Source: Herbaspirillum sp. RTI4
Lineage (GTDB): Bacteria; Pseudomonadota; Gammaproteobacteria; Burkholderiales; Burkholderiaceae_D
Assembly (NCBI RefSeq): GCF_034313965.1
Contig: NZ_JAVIWQ010000002.1
Coordinates: 2,790,001-2,854,000, forward strand
Direction: 5' to 3'
DNA length: 64,000 nt
Part shown: positions 26,126 through 35,573 of the stretch, piece by piece
Layout: each line of letters opens with the position of its first letter
Position numbering within the stretch: position 1 is the first letter of the stretch
Program-made: the position numbers and the translations under genes
The notes under the pieces: model-generated
Told to the model about the DNA's origin: nothing
Seen by the model: the letters and a program-made list of their open reading frames with translations, nothing else
Database searches by the model: none

Positions 26126-27445
26126 TTAATTAGCGATCGGTGGAAAGGTCTTGATCCGTGAATCTTTCAACAGCGCAGGCTTGATGGTCTTTACCCAATC
26201 CATCGATTTTTCACCGACAGGCGCAATCAGCATTTCGGCAGGAAAAATTTCAATTTTGTCGAGGACGGGGAAAGGATAGGCTGCGGTCTTTTTGGTCACG
26301 CCGAGCAATTGATCTTCCAGACCCTGGCCGTCGGCGCGGATTTTCACTTCACGCGTCAAACCACGGAAATTCAGGCCATGCATGGCGTCAGCCACTTGCT
26401 CGGTCGTTGGCCATTGGCCTTTGTTGGCCTTGATCGCCTTGTCGTAACCGGACACCATGCCATCGAGCGCCTGAATCATGTGATAGACGGAATAGATAGG
26501 ATAAGAACCGGTCTTGGCCTTGAATTTCTGCACGAAATTTTTCAGCTTGGGATCGTCCTTCAATTCAGGATGCAGGAAGTAATGATCGCCGCGAGCGCCG
26601 ACAATCACGCCATCTGGCAAGGTGGTGCCAAGACGTTCCAGCGAACTTTCGGCCAGTGGCAGCACGAATAAGGAGTTCTTGATCAAACCGCGTTGCGCCG
26701 ATTGACGGACAAAAGTATCCAGATCGCCGCCCCATGAAGTGGACAGAATCACATCGGGACGCAGCGCTTGCAGACGGCTAATTTCAGTCGAAAAATCGGA
26801 TGCGCCGAATTTCGGGAACAGCTCAGCGACCACCTTCACATCGGGCTTGAGGACTTTGAGTGTTTGCGAAAACAACTCCCACGAATCGCGGCCCCAGGCG
26901 TAATCCTGATTGACGACGGCAATGGTTTTAAAGTCTGGCTTCTGGCGCAGCAGATACAACACGCTGGCAACCATTTCCGTTGTGGCGTTGGCTTGCGTGC
27001 GCACCACATAACGAAAGCGGCGGTCCTCCAGTACTTTTTCAGTACCGCAATCCCACATGATGTTCAATACTTTCAAGTCTTCCGCTACTGGAGCGACAAT
27101 GTTGCAGTTACCGCTGGAAATCGAACCCAGCATCACACGCACACCCTGCTCCTGCACCACACGACGGTATTCCGACAGCATCTTGTCGCCGCCCACGCCT
27201 TCATCGATAAAAGTGGGCATCACTTTCACACCATTGATGCCGCCGGCGGCATTGAGCGCTTCCAGGTAAATTTCGGCCGCTTGCTTGGCCGGCACGCCAA
27301 ATACCGAAGCCGGGCCAGAAGTGAAGGTAGTGATACCGATTTTCAGTTCCGCCGGTTTGGCGGTTTGTGCCTGTGCCGATGACTGAACAAAGGCAAGTGC
27401 GGATGCAGCGGCCAGGACCAAGCCTGTGATCTTTGATGTAAACAT
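26126..27445 (-). CDS. Liv-type ABC transporter substrate-binding protein
   Basis: 439 residues from the ATG at 27445, preceded by GGAGGAG. Signal peptide of about 26 residues (ITGLVLAAASALAFVQSSAQAQ). The mature fold begins PAELKIGITTFTSGPASVFGVPAKQ. Proteins of this subgroup often bind aromatic or other carboxylic acids rather than leucine. It is the first gene of livKHMGF-ALDH and diverges from the P450 gene across a 552-base gap. Confidence 0.88.
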   Translation of the reverse strand: MFTSKITGLVLAAASALAFVQSSAQAQTAKPAELKIGITTFTSGPASVFGVPAKQAAEIYLEALNAAGGINGVKVMPTFIDEGVGGDKMLSEYRRVVQEQGVRVMLGSISSGNCNIVAPVAEDLKVLNIMWDCGTEKVLEDRRFRYVVRTQANATTEMVASVLYLLRQKPDFKTIAVVNQDYAWGRDSWELFSQTLKVLKPDVKVVAELFPKFGASDFSTEISRLQALRPDVILSTSWGGDLDTFVRQSAQRGLIKNSLFVLPLAESSLERLGTTLPDGVIVGARGDHYFLHPELKDDPKLKNFVQKFKAKTGSYPIYSVYHMIQALDGMVSGYDKAIKANKGQWPTTEQVADAMHGLNFRGLTREVKIRADGQGLEDQLLGVTKKTAAYPFPVLDKIEIFPAEMLIAPVGEKSMDWVKTIKPALLKDSRIKTFPPIAN

Positions 27446-27997
27446 GTCTCCTCCGGTATAAAAACTTGCTTGGCAAAATAAGCATTTCATGCGCCACAGC
27501 CTTAACTGTTGCGGCATTACTGTGCTTTTTTGTTTGTTTTTTGCTTGTTTTATTTGTTGCCTGTCTTTACACCCAACGCAATCACAACATCTGGCCTTGC
27601 AGTAGCGACGAGCATAAAGGACGTCGTATTCTGTACCGGCGTTATGGGTGGAGCAATTTGTATTTATGAAAGAGGGCCTTCGCTTATCCTGAAGTCAAGC
27701 TCGTCAAAGCGACGAAACCCACTACGCCTGTATCCAGACCAATAGGTGGAAGTTGAATCAGTGAGCATCGTTGCACAAGCATTTCTCACGTATCTGTATC
27801 TTTTTAAGCGATCGGATAAGCCCATACTCAAAATCCGATTGAAGAACCGCTTCGACCAAGTTACGGCATTGCGCCTCCCCTCCTGTGCTTGCACCGGAGA
27901 TTCCTGGCCAGGGGTTCCTGACAGCGAGTTCCTGGATACATGGCCATTTACAAAGTACAAACAGACATTGCCGCGATAATTTTCATCCTATTGATTA
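27446..27997. other. 552-base intergenic region between divergent Liv operon and P450 gene
   Basis: Presumably holds both promoters. A strongly T-rich tract lies at about 27524-27557. I see no convincing -35/-10 pair, operator palindrome or intact gene. A 98-codon minus-strand frame (27664-27960) has no recognisable domain. Confidence 0.4.
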
Positions 27998-29299
27998 ATG
28001 AATCCGACTCAATCTGCATCCCGCACTTGCCCACGCACTTGCCACCAACGCGCCATCACCACGTCAACGGGCCACCCGCCACAAGGCAGTGCGCTGACCA
28101 ACAGCGATCCGCATTACCGCGAACACCCGCACGAAATTCTGGATGAAATAAGAAGCGCAGGACCGGCCTTCAAAGATGAACTCTTTCAACGTTGGATCGT
28201 GACGAACCACGATACGGCGCAGCGACTATTCAAAAATACCGCTGCGTGCGGAAAAAACTGGGAAATGGCCTCCGAAGGAACCTGGGGGAAAACGGTCTCT
28301 GCCAGGAAAGGAAAATTCGGCATGGTGGATGCCGATGGCGAGGAACACCAGCGCTTGCGCAACACGGCAGCAAATGCCTTTTCAGCCACGTTCACTGCAT
28401 CCTTGCAGCCGGAACTTGAACGCATTGCGGATGAGCTGATCGACCGCATTCTCGGCCTTCCTCAATTTGATTTCATCGACAGCATTGCCGCGCCGTATCC
28501 CAACCGGGTCATGGCGGCAGTACTTGGCATTACGAAGGAAGATGAAGAAAAATTCAAACGCTGGTGCGAGGAATGGGCGCTGATTTGCGACCCTGGAATC
28601 AGTCCTGAACAGCACCATATTGCCATCGTGGCGAGTGGCTCGCTCCATGCCTATTTTTCTGAAATCGCCAGTGCCAGAAGCAAGGAACCGAAGGATGATT
28701 TCATTTCTCGCCTGGTTCACAACGGTAATAAAAATAGCCACAGCGATGACCGTCTGAGCAGTGCGGAAATTGCCGTAATCTGCATGCAGCTCATTATTGC
28801 GGGCAACATCACGCTGACCGATGTCATGGGAAACGGATTAGTCGCGCTACTGCATCATCCCGAACAAATGGACAAATTGCGCTACCGGCATGATCTGATG
28901 GATAAAGCGATAGAAGAAATACTGCGCTTCGATCCACCGGCCTCGGAAATTCACCGGTTTTGTCGGGAAGATATCCAACTGGAAGAATTGACGATTCGCA
29001 AAGGACAGACGATCACCAGCAATATCGCTGGCTGCAATCACGATCCGGCAACCTATGTTTTGCCTCATCAGTTCGACATCGAACGCACAGGCGCATCGCA
29101 TGTCAGTTTCGGCGGCGGCCCCCACCGCTGCCTCGGAGCACGTCTCGCCAGGATGGAGATAAAAGTGGTATTCCAAAAATTACTGGAGGCCTTCCCTCTA
29201 CTAAAACTGACGCAAGATGCGCTGGAACGCAAGCCTGCACCGACGTTCAATGGTTATAAAAAAATCATGATCACCACGCGCTGGTTGTTGCCGGAATAA
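27998..29299 (+). CDS. Cytochrome P450
   Basis: 433 residues, soluble bacterial class I type. Seen: the ExxR motif (Glu307-Arg310 in EEILRFDPP) and the haem loop FGGGPHRCLGARLARME with thiolate ligand Cys378. The I-helix segment is AGNITLTD (268-275); the usual acidic residue before the conserved Thr is Ile here, which would change oxygen activation. Ferredoxin and reductase genes are not adjacent. The first 30 residues look disordered and the start has no good RBS, so the true start may be further in. It is divergent from a Liv importer/ALDH operon whose substrate it might hydroxylate or demethylate; that is inference. Confidence 0.88.
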   Translation: MNPTQSASRTCPRTCHQRAITTSTGHPPQGSALTNSDPHYREHPHEILDEIRSAGPAFKDELFQRWIVTNHDTAQRLFKNTAACGKNWEMASEGTWGKTVSARKGKFGMVDADGEEHQRLRNTAANAFSATFTASLQPELERIADELIDRILGLPQFDFIDSIAAPYPNRVMAAVLGITKEDEEKFKRWCEEWALICDPGISPEQHHIAIVASGSLHAYFSEIASARSKEPKDDFISRLVHNGNKNSHSDDRLSSAEIAVICMQLIIAGNITLTDVMGNGLVALLHHPEQMDKLRYRHDLMDKAIEEILRFDPPASEIHRFCREDIQLEELTIRKGQTITSNIAGCNHDPATYVLPHQFDIERTGASHVSFGGGPHRCLGARLARMEIKVVFQKLLEAFPLLKLTQDALERKPAPTFNGYKKIMITTRWLLPE

Positions 29300-29403
29300 T
29301 CTCATCATGCGCGGATTAAGCGACAGTACTATGCAATCTCATCATGCCAAGGCTGGGCAAGCTGTTGTACTTGATCCGAGATGACGGATAAAAATGACAG
29401 GGA

Positions 29404-30987
29404 TCAGGCCGCAATCCGCTGCAACTGTCGGTTTCCACCATGCTCCAGCTTGAAGACGCTCACCACCTGCGACAAATTCGCCGCCTGTTCCTGCAACGAA
29501 TGTGCTGCAGCAGCGGCTTGTTCGACCAGCGCTGCATTTTGCTGTGTGACCTCATCCATCAGGGTAATGGCGCGATTGACTTCTTCAATCCCCACGCTTT
29601 GCTCCTGACTGGCCGAGGAAATAGCCGCCACGATGTCAGTCATGCGTTGCACACTCGCGACCACCTCCGTCATCGCTTCACCGGCTTGTCCGACCAGCAT
29701 GTTGCCGGCATCGACATTTCCGACTGAGTCGTTAATCAGCGTTTTAATTTCTCTTGCCGCTGCCGCACTGCGTTGCGCCAGACTGCGCACTTCACTTGCC
29801 ACGACTGCAAAACCCCGCCCCTGCTCTCCGGCCCGGGCAGCTTCCACTGCCGCGTTGAGCGCGAGAATATTCGTCTGGAATGCAATCCCGTCAATCACAC
29901 TGATGATATCGACGATTTTCTTGGAAGAGGCGCTGATCGAATTCATCGTGCCGATCACTTGCGACACCACGGCACCACCTTTCACTGCGATAGCCGAAGC
30001 TGATACGGCCAGATGGCTGGCCTGCATTGCGTTGTCCGCATTCTGTTTGACCGTCGCGGTAATTTCTTCCATCGCAGAAGCCGTTTCTTCCAGCGAACCG
30101 GCTTGCGCTTCGGTGCGGTTGGACAGATCCATGTTGCCTGTGGCAATTTCGGCGGATGCCGTGGCAATGGCATCGGCACCGGTTCGCACAGTAGAAATAG
30201 TGAGGGTCAGCTTATGCTGCATGCTCATCAACGCGCCGACCATTTCCCCGATTTCATCATCGGACCGAGCAACGGTAGATTGCGTCAAATCACCGGCGGC
30301 AATCCTCGAAAAATGATCGGTCACATCGGCTACCGGCCGCGCAATGGCGCGATGCAGTGAGCGCCACGTCAGCAAGGCAATCAATACACTCCCCGCAATC
30401 AACAATGAGGTAACGAGGATGAACGTCGTCAGCGCCTTTTCCGATTTATCGAAATTAGCCTTGCCCAAATCACGCTGATAATTGTTGAGTGCCGTGTTGG
30501 CGGCATTCATCTCGCCCAACAACACCGGTATTCTTGCGCCGGACGGTATTTTTTCTGTAACACCTAGACCCTGCGATAAAGCGGCGATAGTGGGTAGTAA
30601 ACCTTCCTTTTCAAGCCGCGCCCTGCGTTTTCCGGTGAGTTCGGCCAGTTCGAGTTCTTTCACATCATTTTTGGAAATATCCATGAACTTCTGCCACCAG
30701 ACATCGGAGGATTTGATCATCTCGGCGGCACTGACAGATAATTTTTTGACGTTTTCCGGTGCGGGATCGGCAAGCGCCTGCTCCACCTCAAATCCGGCGC
30801 GCACCATCAGGATACTGGCCTTGGCAAGGGCAATCGCGGAACCGAGCTGATTGTTATACGTTTCACTTTGCGCCCGATTTGCCTGTCGCATGCCAATCAG
30901 TCCCATCCCGCCGATCAGACAACCGATCAGACTCAGCAACCCTAACGCACTCGCCAAACGCAGCTTGATCGAACTCTTTGATTGCAT
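29404..30987 (-). CDS. Methyl-accepting chemotaxis protein
   Basis: 527 residues from the ATG at 30987 (RBS GGGGGAT). One N-terminal membrane helix ([25 protein letters not shown]), a periplasmic four-helix-type sensor of about 150 residues, and a second helix ([18 protein letters not shown]). A HAMP domain and a long signalling hairpin with the tip [28 protein letters not shown] follow. No C-terminal CheR-tethering pentapeptide. It starts 59 bases after the solute symporter in the same direction, so it may be co-expressed with the D-tartrate genes and sense the same compound. Confidence 0.92.
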   Translation of the reverse strand: MQSKSSIKLRLASALGLLSLIGCLIGGMGLIGMRQANRAQSETYNNQLGSAIALAKASILMVRAGFEVEQALADPAPENVKKLSVSAAEMIKSSDVWWQKFMDISKNDVKELELAELTGKRRARLEKEGLLPTIAALSQGLGVTEKIPSGARIPVLLGEMNAANTALNNYQRDLGKANFDKSEKALTTFILVTSLLIAGSVLIALLTWRSLHRAIARPVADVTDHFSRIAAGDLTQSTVARSDDEIGEMVGALMSMQHKLTLTISTVRTGADAIATASAEIATGNMDLSNRTEAQAGSLEETASAMEEITATVKQNADNAMQASHLAVSASAIAVKGGAVVSQVIGTMNSISASSKKIVDIISVIDGIAFQTNILALNAAVEAARAGEQGRGFAVVASEVRSLAQRSAAAAREIKTLINDSVGNVDAGNMLVGQAGEAMTEVVASVQRMTDIVAAISSASQEQSVGIEEVNRAITLMDEVTQQNAALVEQAAAAAHSLQEQAANLSQVVSVFKLEHGGNRQLQRIAA

Positions 30988-31046
30988 GTCATCCCCCTGA
31001 TTAATCTGCCGGCTCTGAATGAACCGGCAGTGATGCGTATGCATTT

Positions 31047-32447
31047 TTATGCATTTATTTTTGACGTTCCCTGTCCATCATTCCAATGAAATAATTTTTC
31101 TATGGCGATGACGATAGCGGGCGTGACCAATGCGATGTACATATTGTCGATGCCGTATGGGTTATCCAGCAGATACCAAATGGTGGTAGTCACTGCGGCA
31201 CCAAGCAAACCCAGAGTTGCGCCACGATTGCCGCCAAAAAACGGTAAATAGAAGCCGATCATTGCCACAATGGAAATCGACAAACGCAAAGCGCGTGTGA
31301 AGAACGATAAGTGCAATAGACCTGGCGCGAAGAATACAAAAAACAAAGGGATAAAGCCGATAAATACAGACAGGATGCGAGTGGTGCGAAATTCCTGATC
31401 TGGAGTCGGCTTGAAATATGGCGCATAGAAATCACGCACTACCAGCGATGAAATGGCCAGCGCGACCGTGCTGACGCCGACGAAAATCGAGGCTACCAGC
31501 GACACCGTGACAAACCCCGCCACGAATACATTCATGCTCTGTAAAAACACCGGCAAGGCGTACAGGCTTTTCATTTCCGGATACAGGTATTTTGCCGCGA
31601 CACCGATTAAGCCTAATGCAATGCTGATCGGAATCGCCAGGCCTGCGGCAATATATGTGGAGCGCTGCGCGGACTTCGCATCCTTGGTCGAAGAAATGGC
31701 TTGAATAATGTATTGCGTGGAAAAAATCGCGCCAATATTGCCGATGAAATAGGCCACGATCGTGGATGTGCCGATCTTGCCATCCCAGGTGAAATAGGAA
31801 GGTGGCAAGGCCTGCACCATCGGCGTAATGCCTTTCGTCATGTATAACGCAAAACCGAGCAATATAAAAACGCCAATGTATTTGATTGTGCTGTGCAGAA
31901 CCGATACGTAGGCCACACTTTTTAGCCCGCCGAAGGCAAAGTAAAAAGTACTGACGATGGCAATGACGAAGGCGGCCAGCGGCAGATCGACTTTCAACAC
32001 GGTGGCAATGGCTGCCGCTCCGCTGACGTAATTACCGACATTCACCAGCAGCAGCGCATAAATCATGATCAGCGACACCACGAGCTGAGTCGATTTTCCG
32101 TAACGCTTGGAAATCGCACCGGAGATGGTGTATTCGCCCGAGTTGTACAGTTTTTTTGCGAGAAAAAATCCGAATAGAGGAAAGCCGACAGCGGCGCTTA
32201 GCACCGACCACGATGCCGCCATACCCGATTCGAAAGCCCCTTGCGATGCGCCGATAGTTGACTTAGCACCGATGAATTCAGACATCAGCAAAATACCCAC
32301 TACGACGGCGGGCATAGCGCGGCCACCGACCATGAATTCACTGGAAGTTTTGCTACGTGATTTGAAGGTTAACCAGGAAGTAAATGCGATGTAGATAATT
32401 ACCATCGCGATGATGATGACGGTATCCCAATAGCCGAAATGTTGCAT
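31047..32447 (-). CDS. Sodium:solute symporter (SSS family)
   Basis: 466 residues from the ATG at 32447 (RBS AAGGAG). About 12-13 membrane helices. Seen: [21 protein letters not shown] and [15 protein letters not shown], matching the first core helices of the LeuT-fold SSS family, and [12 protein letters not shown] in the fifth core region. It probably imports the substrate of the adjacent D-tartrate dehydratase using a sodium gradient. Confidence 0.88.
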   Translation of the reverse strand: MQHFGYWDTVIIIAMVIIYIAFTSWLTFKSRSKTSSEFMVGGRAMPAVVVGILLMSEFIGAKSTIGASQGAFESGMAASWSVLSAAVGFPLFGFFLAKKLYNSGEYTISGAISKRYGKSTQLVVSLIMIYALLLVNVGNYVSGAAAIATVLKVDLPLAAFVIAIVSTFYFAFGGLKSVAYVSVLHSTIKYIGVFILLGFALYMTKGITPMVQALPPSYFTWDGKIGTSTIVAYFIGNIGAIFSTQYIIQAISSTKDAKSAQRSTYIAAGLAIPISIALGLIGVAAKYLYPEMKSLYALPVFLQSMNVFVAGFVTVSLVASIFVGVSTVALAISSLVVRDFYAPYFKPTPDQEFRTTRILSVFIGFIPLFFVFFAPGLLHLSFFTRALRLSISIVAMIGFYLPFFGGNRGATLGLLGAAVTTTIWYLLDNPYGIDNMYIALVTPAIVIAIEKLFHWNDGQGTSKINA

Positions 32448-32601
32448 GCTTGTCTCCTTGTGTATTGCTTTTGTATGGACGAACGTTGCCCCTTGCAATG
32501 GAGCAAGATGCAATTAAACGTAGGTCCTCTTTTATTTACAGGTGCGGAATCTTTGCCCCGCTTACCGTTGATGCATCAGCCAATCGATGCGCGAAGCGCC
32601 T

Positions 32602-33771
32602 TTATTCGGCCAGGGCTTTCATTTCCGCATACAGATCTGCTTTGCCTTCAAATCCGATCCCGGGCAGCTCAGGCATGATGATGTGACCATCTTGTACTTT
32701 GACGCCATCGGGGAAACCGCCATACGGCTGGAACAGATCCGGATAACTTTCATTACCGCCGAGTCCCAGACCCGCCGCAATATTGAGCGACATCTGGTGA
32801 CCGCCATGCGGAATACAGCGGCTGGGCGACCAGCCGTAGGTTTTGAGTACTTCCAGCGTCCGTTCGTATTCCACCAGTCCGTAGGACAATGCGCAGTCGA
32901 ATTGCAACCAGTCGCGATCAGCACGCATGCCGCCGTGACGAATCAGGTTACGGGCATCCTGATGACTGAACAGATTTTCGCCGGTTGCCATTGCACCGGG
33001 ATAGTAGTCAGCGAGGGTTGCTTGCAAACGGTAGTCCAGCGGATCGCCCGCTTCTTCGTACCAAAATAAGGGATAGTTGCGCAGCATCTTGGCGTAAGCG
33101 ATTGCCGTGTCGAGATCGAAGCGGCCGTTGGCATCGACCGCCAGTTGCGCCTGCGTGCCGATTTCTTCCAGCACAGCTTCGATGCGACGACGGTCTTCGT
33201 CGATATCCGCGCCACCGATTTTCATTTTGACGACGTTATAGCCGCGATCCAGATAAGAACGCATTTCCTTGCGCAAGGCCGCCATGTCTTTACCGGGATA
33301 GTAATAGCCGCCCGCCGCGTACACAAAGACACGGGGATTAGCTTCCCGCTGATGACGCTCGGCCAGCAGACGGAACAAGGGCTTGCCGGCAATTTTTGCG
33401 ACCGCATCCCATACCGCCATGTCGATCGTGCCGACCGCGACTGAGCGTTCGCCATGGCCGCCCGGCTTTTCATTGCTCATCAAAGCGCCCCATACACGGT
33501 GCGGATCGAGGTTATCGCCCTGATCATTCATCAAACTTTGGGGATCAGCTTCCAGCACGCGCTGCGCAAAACGATCGCGGATCAGTCCGCCCTGGCCGTA
33601 ACGACCGTTGGAGTTGAAACCATAACCGACCACGCGTTTTCCATCGCGCACAACATCGGTGACCACCGCTACCAGACTGGTGGTCATCTTGGAAAAATCG
33701 ATGTAAGCATTACGAATAGGGGAAGAAATCGGTTTGGTTACTTCGCGAATATCGAGGATTCGAATAGACAT
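32602..33771 (-). CDS. tarD: D(-)-tartrate dehydratase (enolase superfamily)
   Basis: 389 residues. It converts D-tartrate to oxaloacetate by syn-type dehydration on a mandelate-racemase-like barrel. Seen: the KMK pair Lys182/Lys184 in VVKMKIGG, metal ligands Asp213 (VDANGRF), Glu239 (WYEEAGDPLDY) and Glu265 (TGENLFSH), and His322 in CIPHGGHQMSLN. These residues and their spacing match the characterised Bradyrhizobium japonicum enzyme as I remember it, and the N-terminus (DIREVTKPISSPIRNAYIDF) is nearly identical. This gives unusually firm substrate specificity for this superfamily. Confidence 0.9.
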   Translation of the reverse strand: MSIRILDIREVTKPISSPIRNAYIDFSKMTTSLVAVVTDVVRDGKRVVGYGFNSNGRYGQGGLIRDRFAQRVLEADPQSLMNDQGDNLDPHRVWGALMSNEKPGGHGERSVAVGTIDMAVWDAVAKIAGKPLFRLLAERHQREANPRVFVYAAGGYYYPGKDMAALRKEMRSYLDRGYNVVKMKIGGADIDEDRRRIEAVLEEIGTQAQLAVDANGRFDLDTAIAYAKMLRNYPLFWYEEAGDPLDYRLQATLADYYPGAMATGENLFSHQDARNLIRHGGMRADRDWLQFDCALSYGLVEYERTLEVLKTYGWSPSRCIPHGGHQMSLNIAAGLGLGGNESYPDLFQPYGGFPDGVKVQDGHIIMPELPGIGFEGKADLYAEMKALAE

Positions 33772-33844
33772 TACATTTCCTTTTATCTTGTCTGAGGTGT
33801 CCCGGCATCTTCATACCGTTAAATTGCATGGAGGGTAGCAGCGT

Positions 33845-34531
33845 TTACAAAGAACCGCCGCCGCACATCACAATTTGCTGGCCGGTGATAGCACCCGCCT
33901 CTTCCGATAATAAATAAGCCACCAGTCCTGCTACTTCAGCCGGTTGAATGAAGCGGCCAATAGGCGGTTTTTTTGGTGGTGTGCCGACGCGGCCGGGATC
34001 CAGCAGCATCGGCGTTTCTGTTGCACCCGGCGCAACGACATTCACTGTGATGCCTTCCGGCGCCAGTTCCGCCGCCCAGGAGCGCGCCATACCAACCAAT
34101 GCCGCCTTGGTTGCCGCATACTGGCTGCGTCCTGCCGCACCATTTGCGGTACGGCTGCCGATCAGTACGATGCGACCGCCGCGCGATAATTTTTCTCGTG
34201 CGGCATTGGCCAATACTTCTGCGGCCTGAACATGCAAGGTCCACATGGCCGCACCAGCTTGCAGATCAAGCACACCCAGACTGGCAGTGCGCATGAATCC
34301 GGCGGCATGTACCAGCGCATTGATGGCAGACATGCCCGCTATCGTCGTTTGCACTGCATTGAAATCGATCAGGTCGGTTTCAATCGCAGTAAATTGCGGG
34401 TGGTTCAGCGTGCCGGGAGACTTGTCGAGTCCCGTCACTTTCCATCCCGCACTCAACAGACGCTGTGCAATCGCTGCGCCGATACCGGAACTGGTCCCTG
34501 TGACGACGGCATGTAGGGCTGCATTTTTCAT
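33845..34531 (-). CDS. SDR-family oxidoreductase
   Basis: 228 residues from the ATG at 34531. Seen: GTSSGIGAAIA near the N-terminus, an HAAG variant of the NNAG motif, Ser in LIGSRTANG and the catalytic YAATK (Tyr-x3-Lys). It lies between the DapA-like and D-tartrate dehydratase genes, 73 bases before the latter, so a hydroxy-acid or keto-acid redox step in the same pathway is likely. The substrate is unknown. Confidence 0.83.
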   Translation of the reverse strand: MKNAALHAVVTGTSSGIGAAIAQRLLSAGWKVTGLDKSPGTLNHPQFTAIETDLIDFNAVQTTIAGMSAINALVHAAGFMRTASLGVLDLQAGAAMWTLHVQAAEVLANAAREKLSRGGRIVLIGSRTANGAAGRSQYAATKAALVGMARSWAAELAPEGITVNVVAPGATETPMLLDPGRVGTPPKKPPIGRFIQPAEVAGLVAYLLSEEAGAITGQQIVMCGGGSL

Positions 34532-34541
34532 GATCTCAGGC

Positions 34542-35483
34542 TCAGGCAGCGTTTTGTTTGAGCATGCCGGCATGTTGCAAAGCGGCGCGAATCAACGTCA
34601 GTTCTTCTTCGCTTGGCGCATGGGTAGGTGGACGTACTGTGCCGTCGCTGATAATGCCGGCCAGTGCCATCGCTGCTTTCATGCGGCCGTGTGCTTCACC
34701 GGTTGGTTCGCCGGCACCGTAGACGGCATCCTTTAATGGCGTGATTAATGCCTGCACACGCATGGCTTCATGCAAATCACCTGCGCGAACGGCCTTGAGC
34801 AAATCGTTGATCAGACCTGGCACCAGCGAAGCGAAGCCCACCAGTGCGCCATCGATGCCTTGCACCATCGAGGACAATAAATATTCGTCATGGCATGTCA
34901 GCAAGGCCTTGGTCGGATCGGCGGCACGAATTTCCTTGATATCGCGCGCATATTTATTCATTTCGCGTTCACCCATTTTGAACGCTTTGACGTAAGGCAG
35001 GCGCGCCAGATCGGCCAGTAATTGCGACGAGTAGGAACCGCGTGTCCATGCTGGATAGATGTGTACGATCAGCGGTAATTTGCTGGCTTCAGCAATCGCG
35101 TGAAAATAATCGAGACAGTGCTCTGGCTTGAAGCCGAAACGCAACCAGTGGTGCGGCGGCATGACGTCGAGTCCGGCGGCACCGGCTTCTTTGGCCCAGC
35201 CTGCTTGCTCAACAGCTTCATTGATGCCTTCGCACACAATGGAGGAAATGACGGGACAGATATCTTTCACTGCATCGGCAGTGATGCGGGTTACTTCGGC
35301 CCGTTCGCGTGCGGTCAGTGAAAACACTTCACCAGTATGACCATTAGTCATCAACGCTTTGACGCCTTCCTGCTTGCCCAGCCATTGCGCGAAGCGGCGC
35401 AAATCTGGTTCATTGATGCTGAAATCTTTGTTGAACGGTACGGCAATGGCGGGAATGATGCCGTGGTAATCGATAGCTTGCAT
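34542..35483 (-). CDS. Dihydrodipicolinate synthase/N-acetylneuraminate lyase family protein
   Basis: 313 residues from the ATG at 35483 (RBS GGAGACAG). Class I aldolase barrel. Seen: GHTGEVFSLTARERAEV, corresponding to the family's TTGE motif with His-Thr-Gly-Glu; the catalytic Tyr in VHIYPAW; and the Schiff-base Lys in YVKAFKMGE. The dedicated lysine-biosynthesis enzyme is unlikely in this catabolic operon. It could cleave or dehydrate a 2-keto sugar-acid-like intermediate. It lies 11 bases before the SDR gene. Confidence 0.85.
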   Translation of the reverse strand: MQAIDYHGIIPAIAVPFNKDFSINEPDLRRFAQWLGKQEGVKALMTNGHTGEVFSLTARERAEVTRITADAVKDICPVISSIVCEGINEAVEQAGWAKEAGAAGLDVMPPHHWLRFGFKPEHCLDYFHAIAEASKLPLIVHIYPAWTRGSYSSQLLADLARLPYVKAFKMGEREMNKYARDIKEIRAADPTKALLTCHDEYLLSSMVQGIDGALVGFASLVPGLINDLLKAVRAGDLHEAMRVQALITPLKDAVYGAGEPTGEAHGRMKAAMALAGIISDGTVRPPTHAPSEEELTLIRAALQHAGMLKQNAA

Positions 35484-35573
35484 GTCTGTCTCCAATTTCA
35501 TTTTTGATTAAAATTTGCTGCTGAAAAATACTGAAATCAAACACACTTGTCGATGACCGGACGGTGCGCTGGT

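Noticed and set aside
27592..27607. A third -24/-12 promoter upstream of the P450 gene (TGGCC...TAGC)
   Set aside because: GG/GC spacing is right but the -12 element lacks TTGC and the -24 element is poor; no activator gene adjoins.
27664..27960. 98-codon minus-strand frame in the Liv/P450 gap
   Set aside because: No RBS, no family resemblance; could be decayed DNA but nothing supports a gene.
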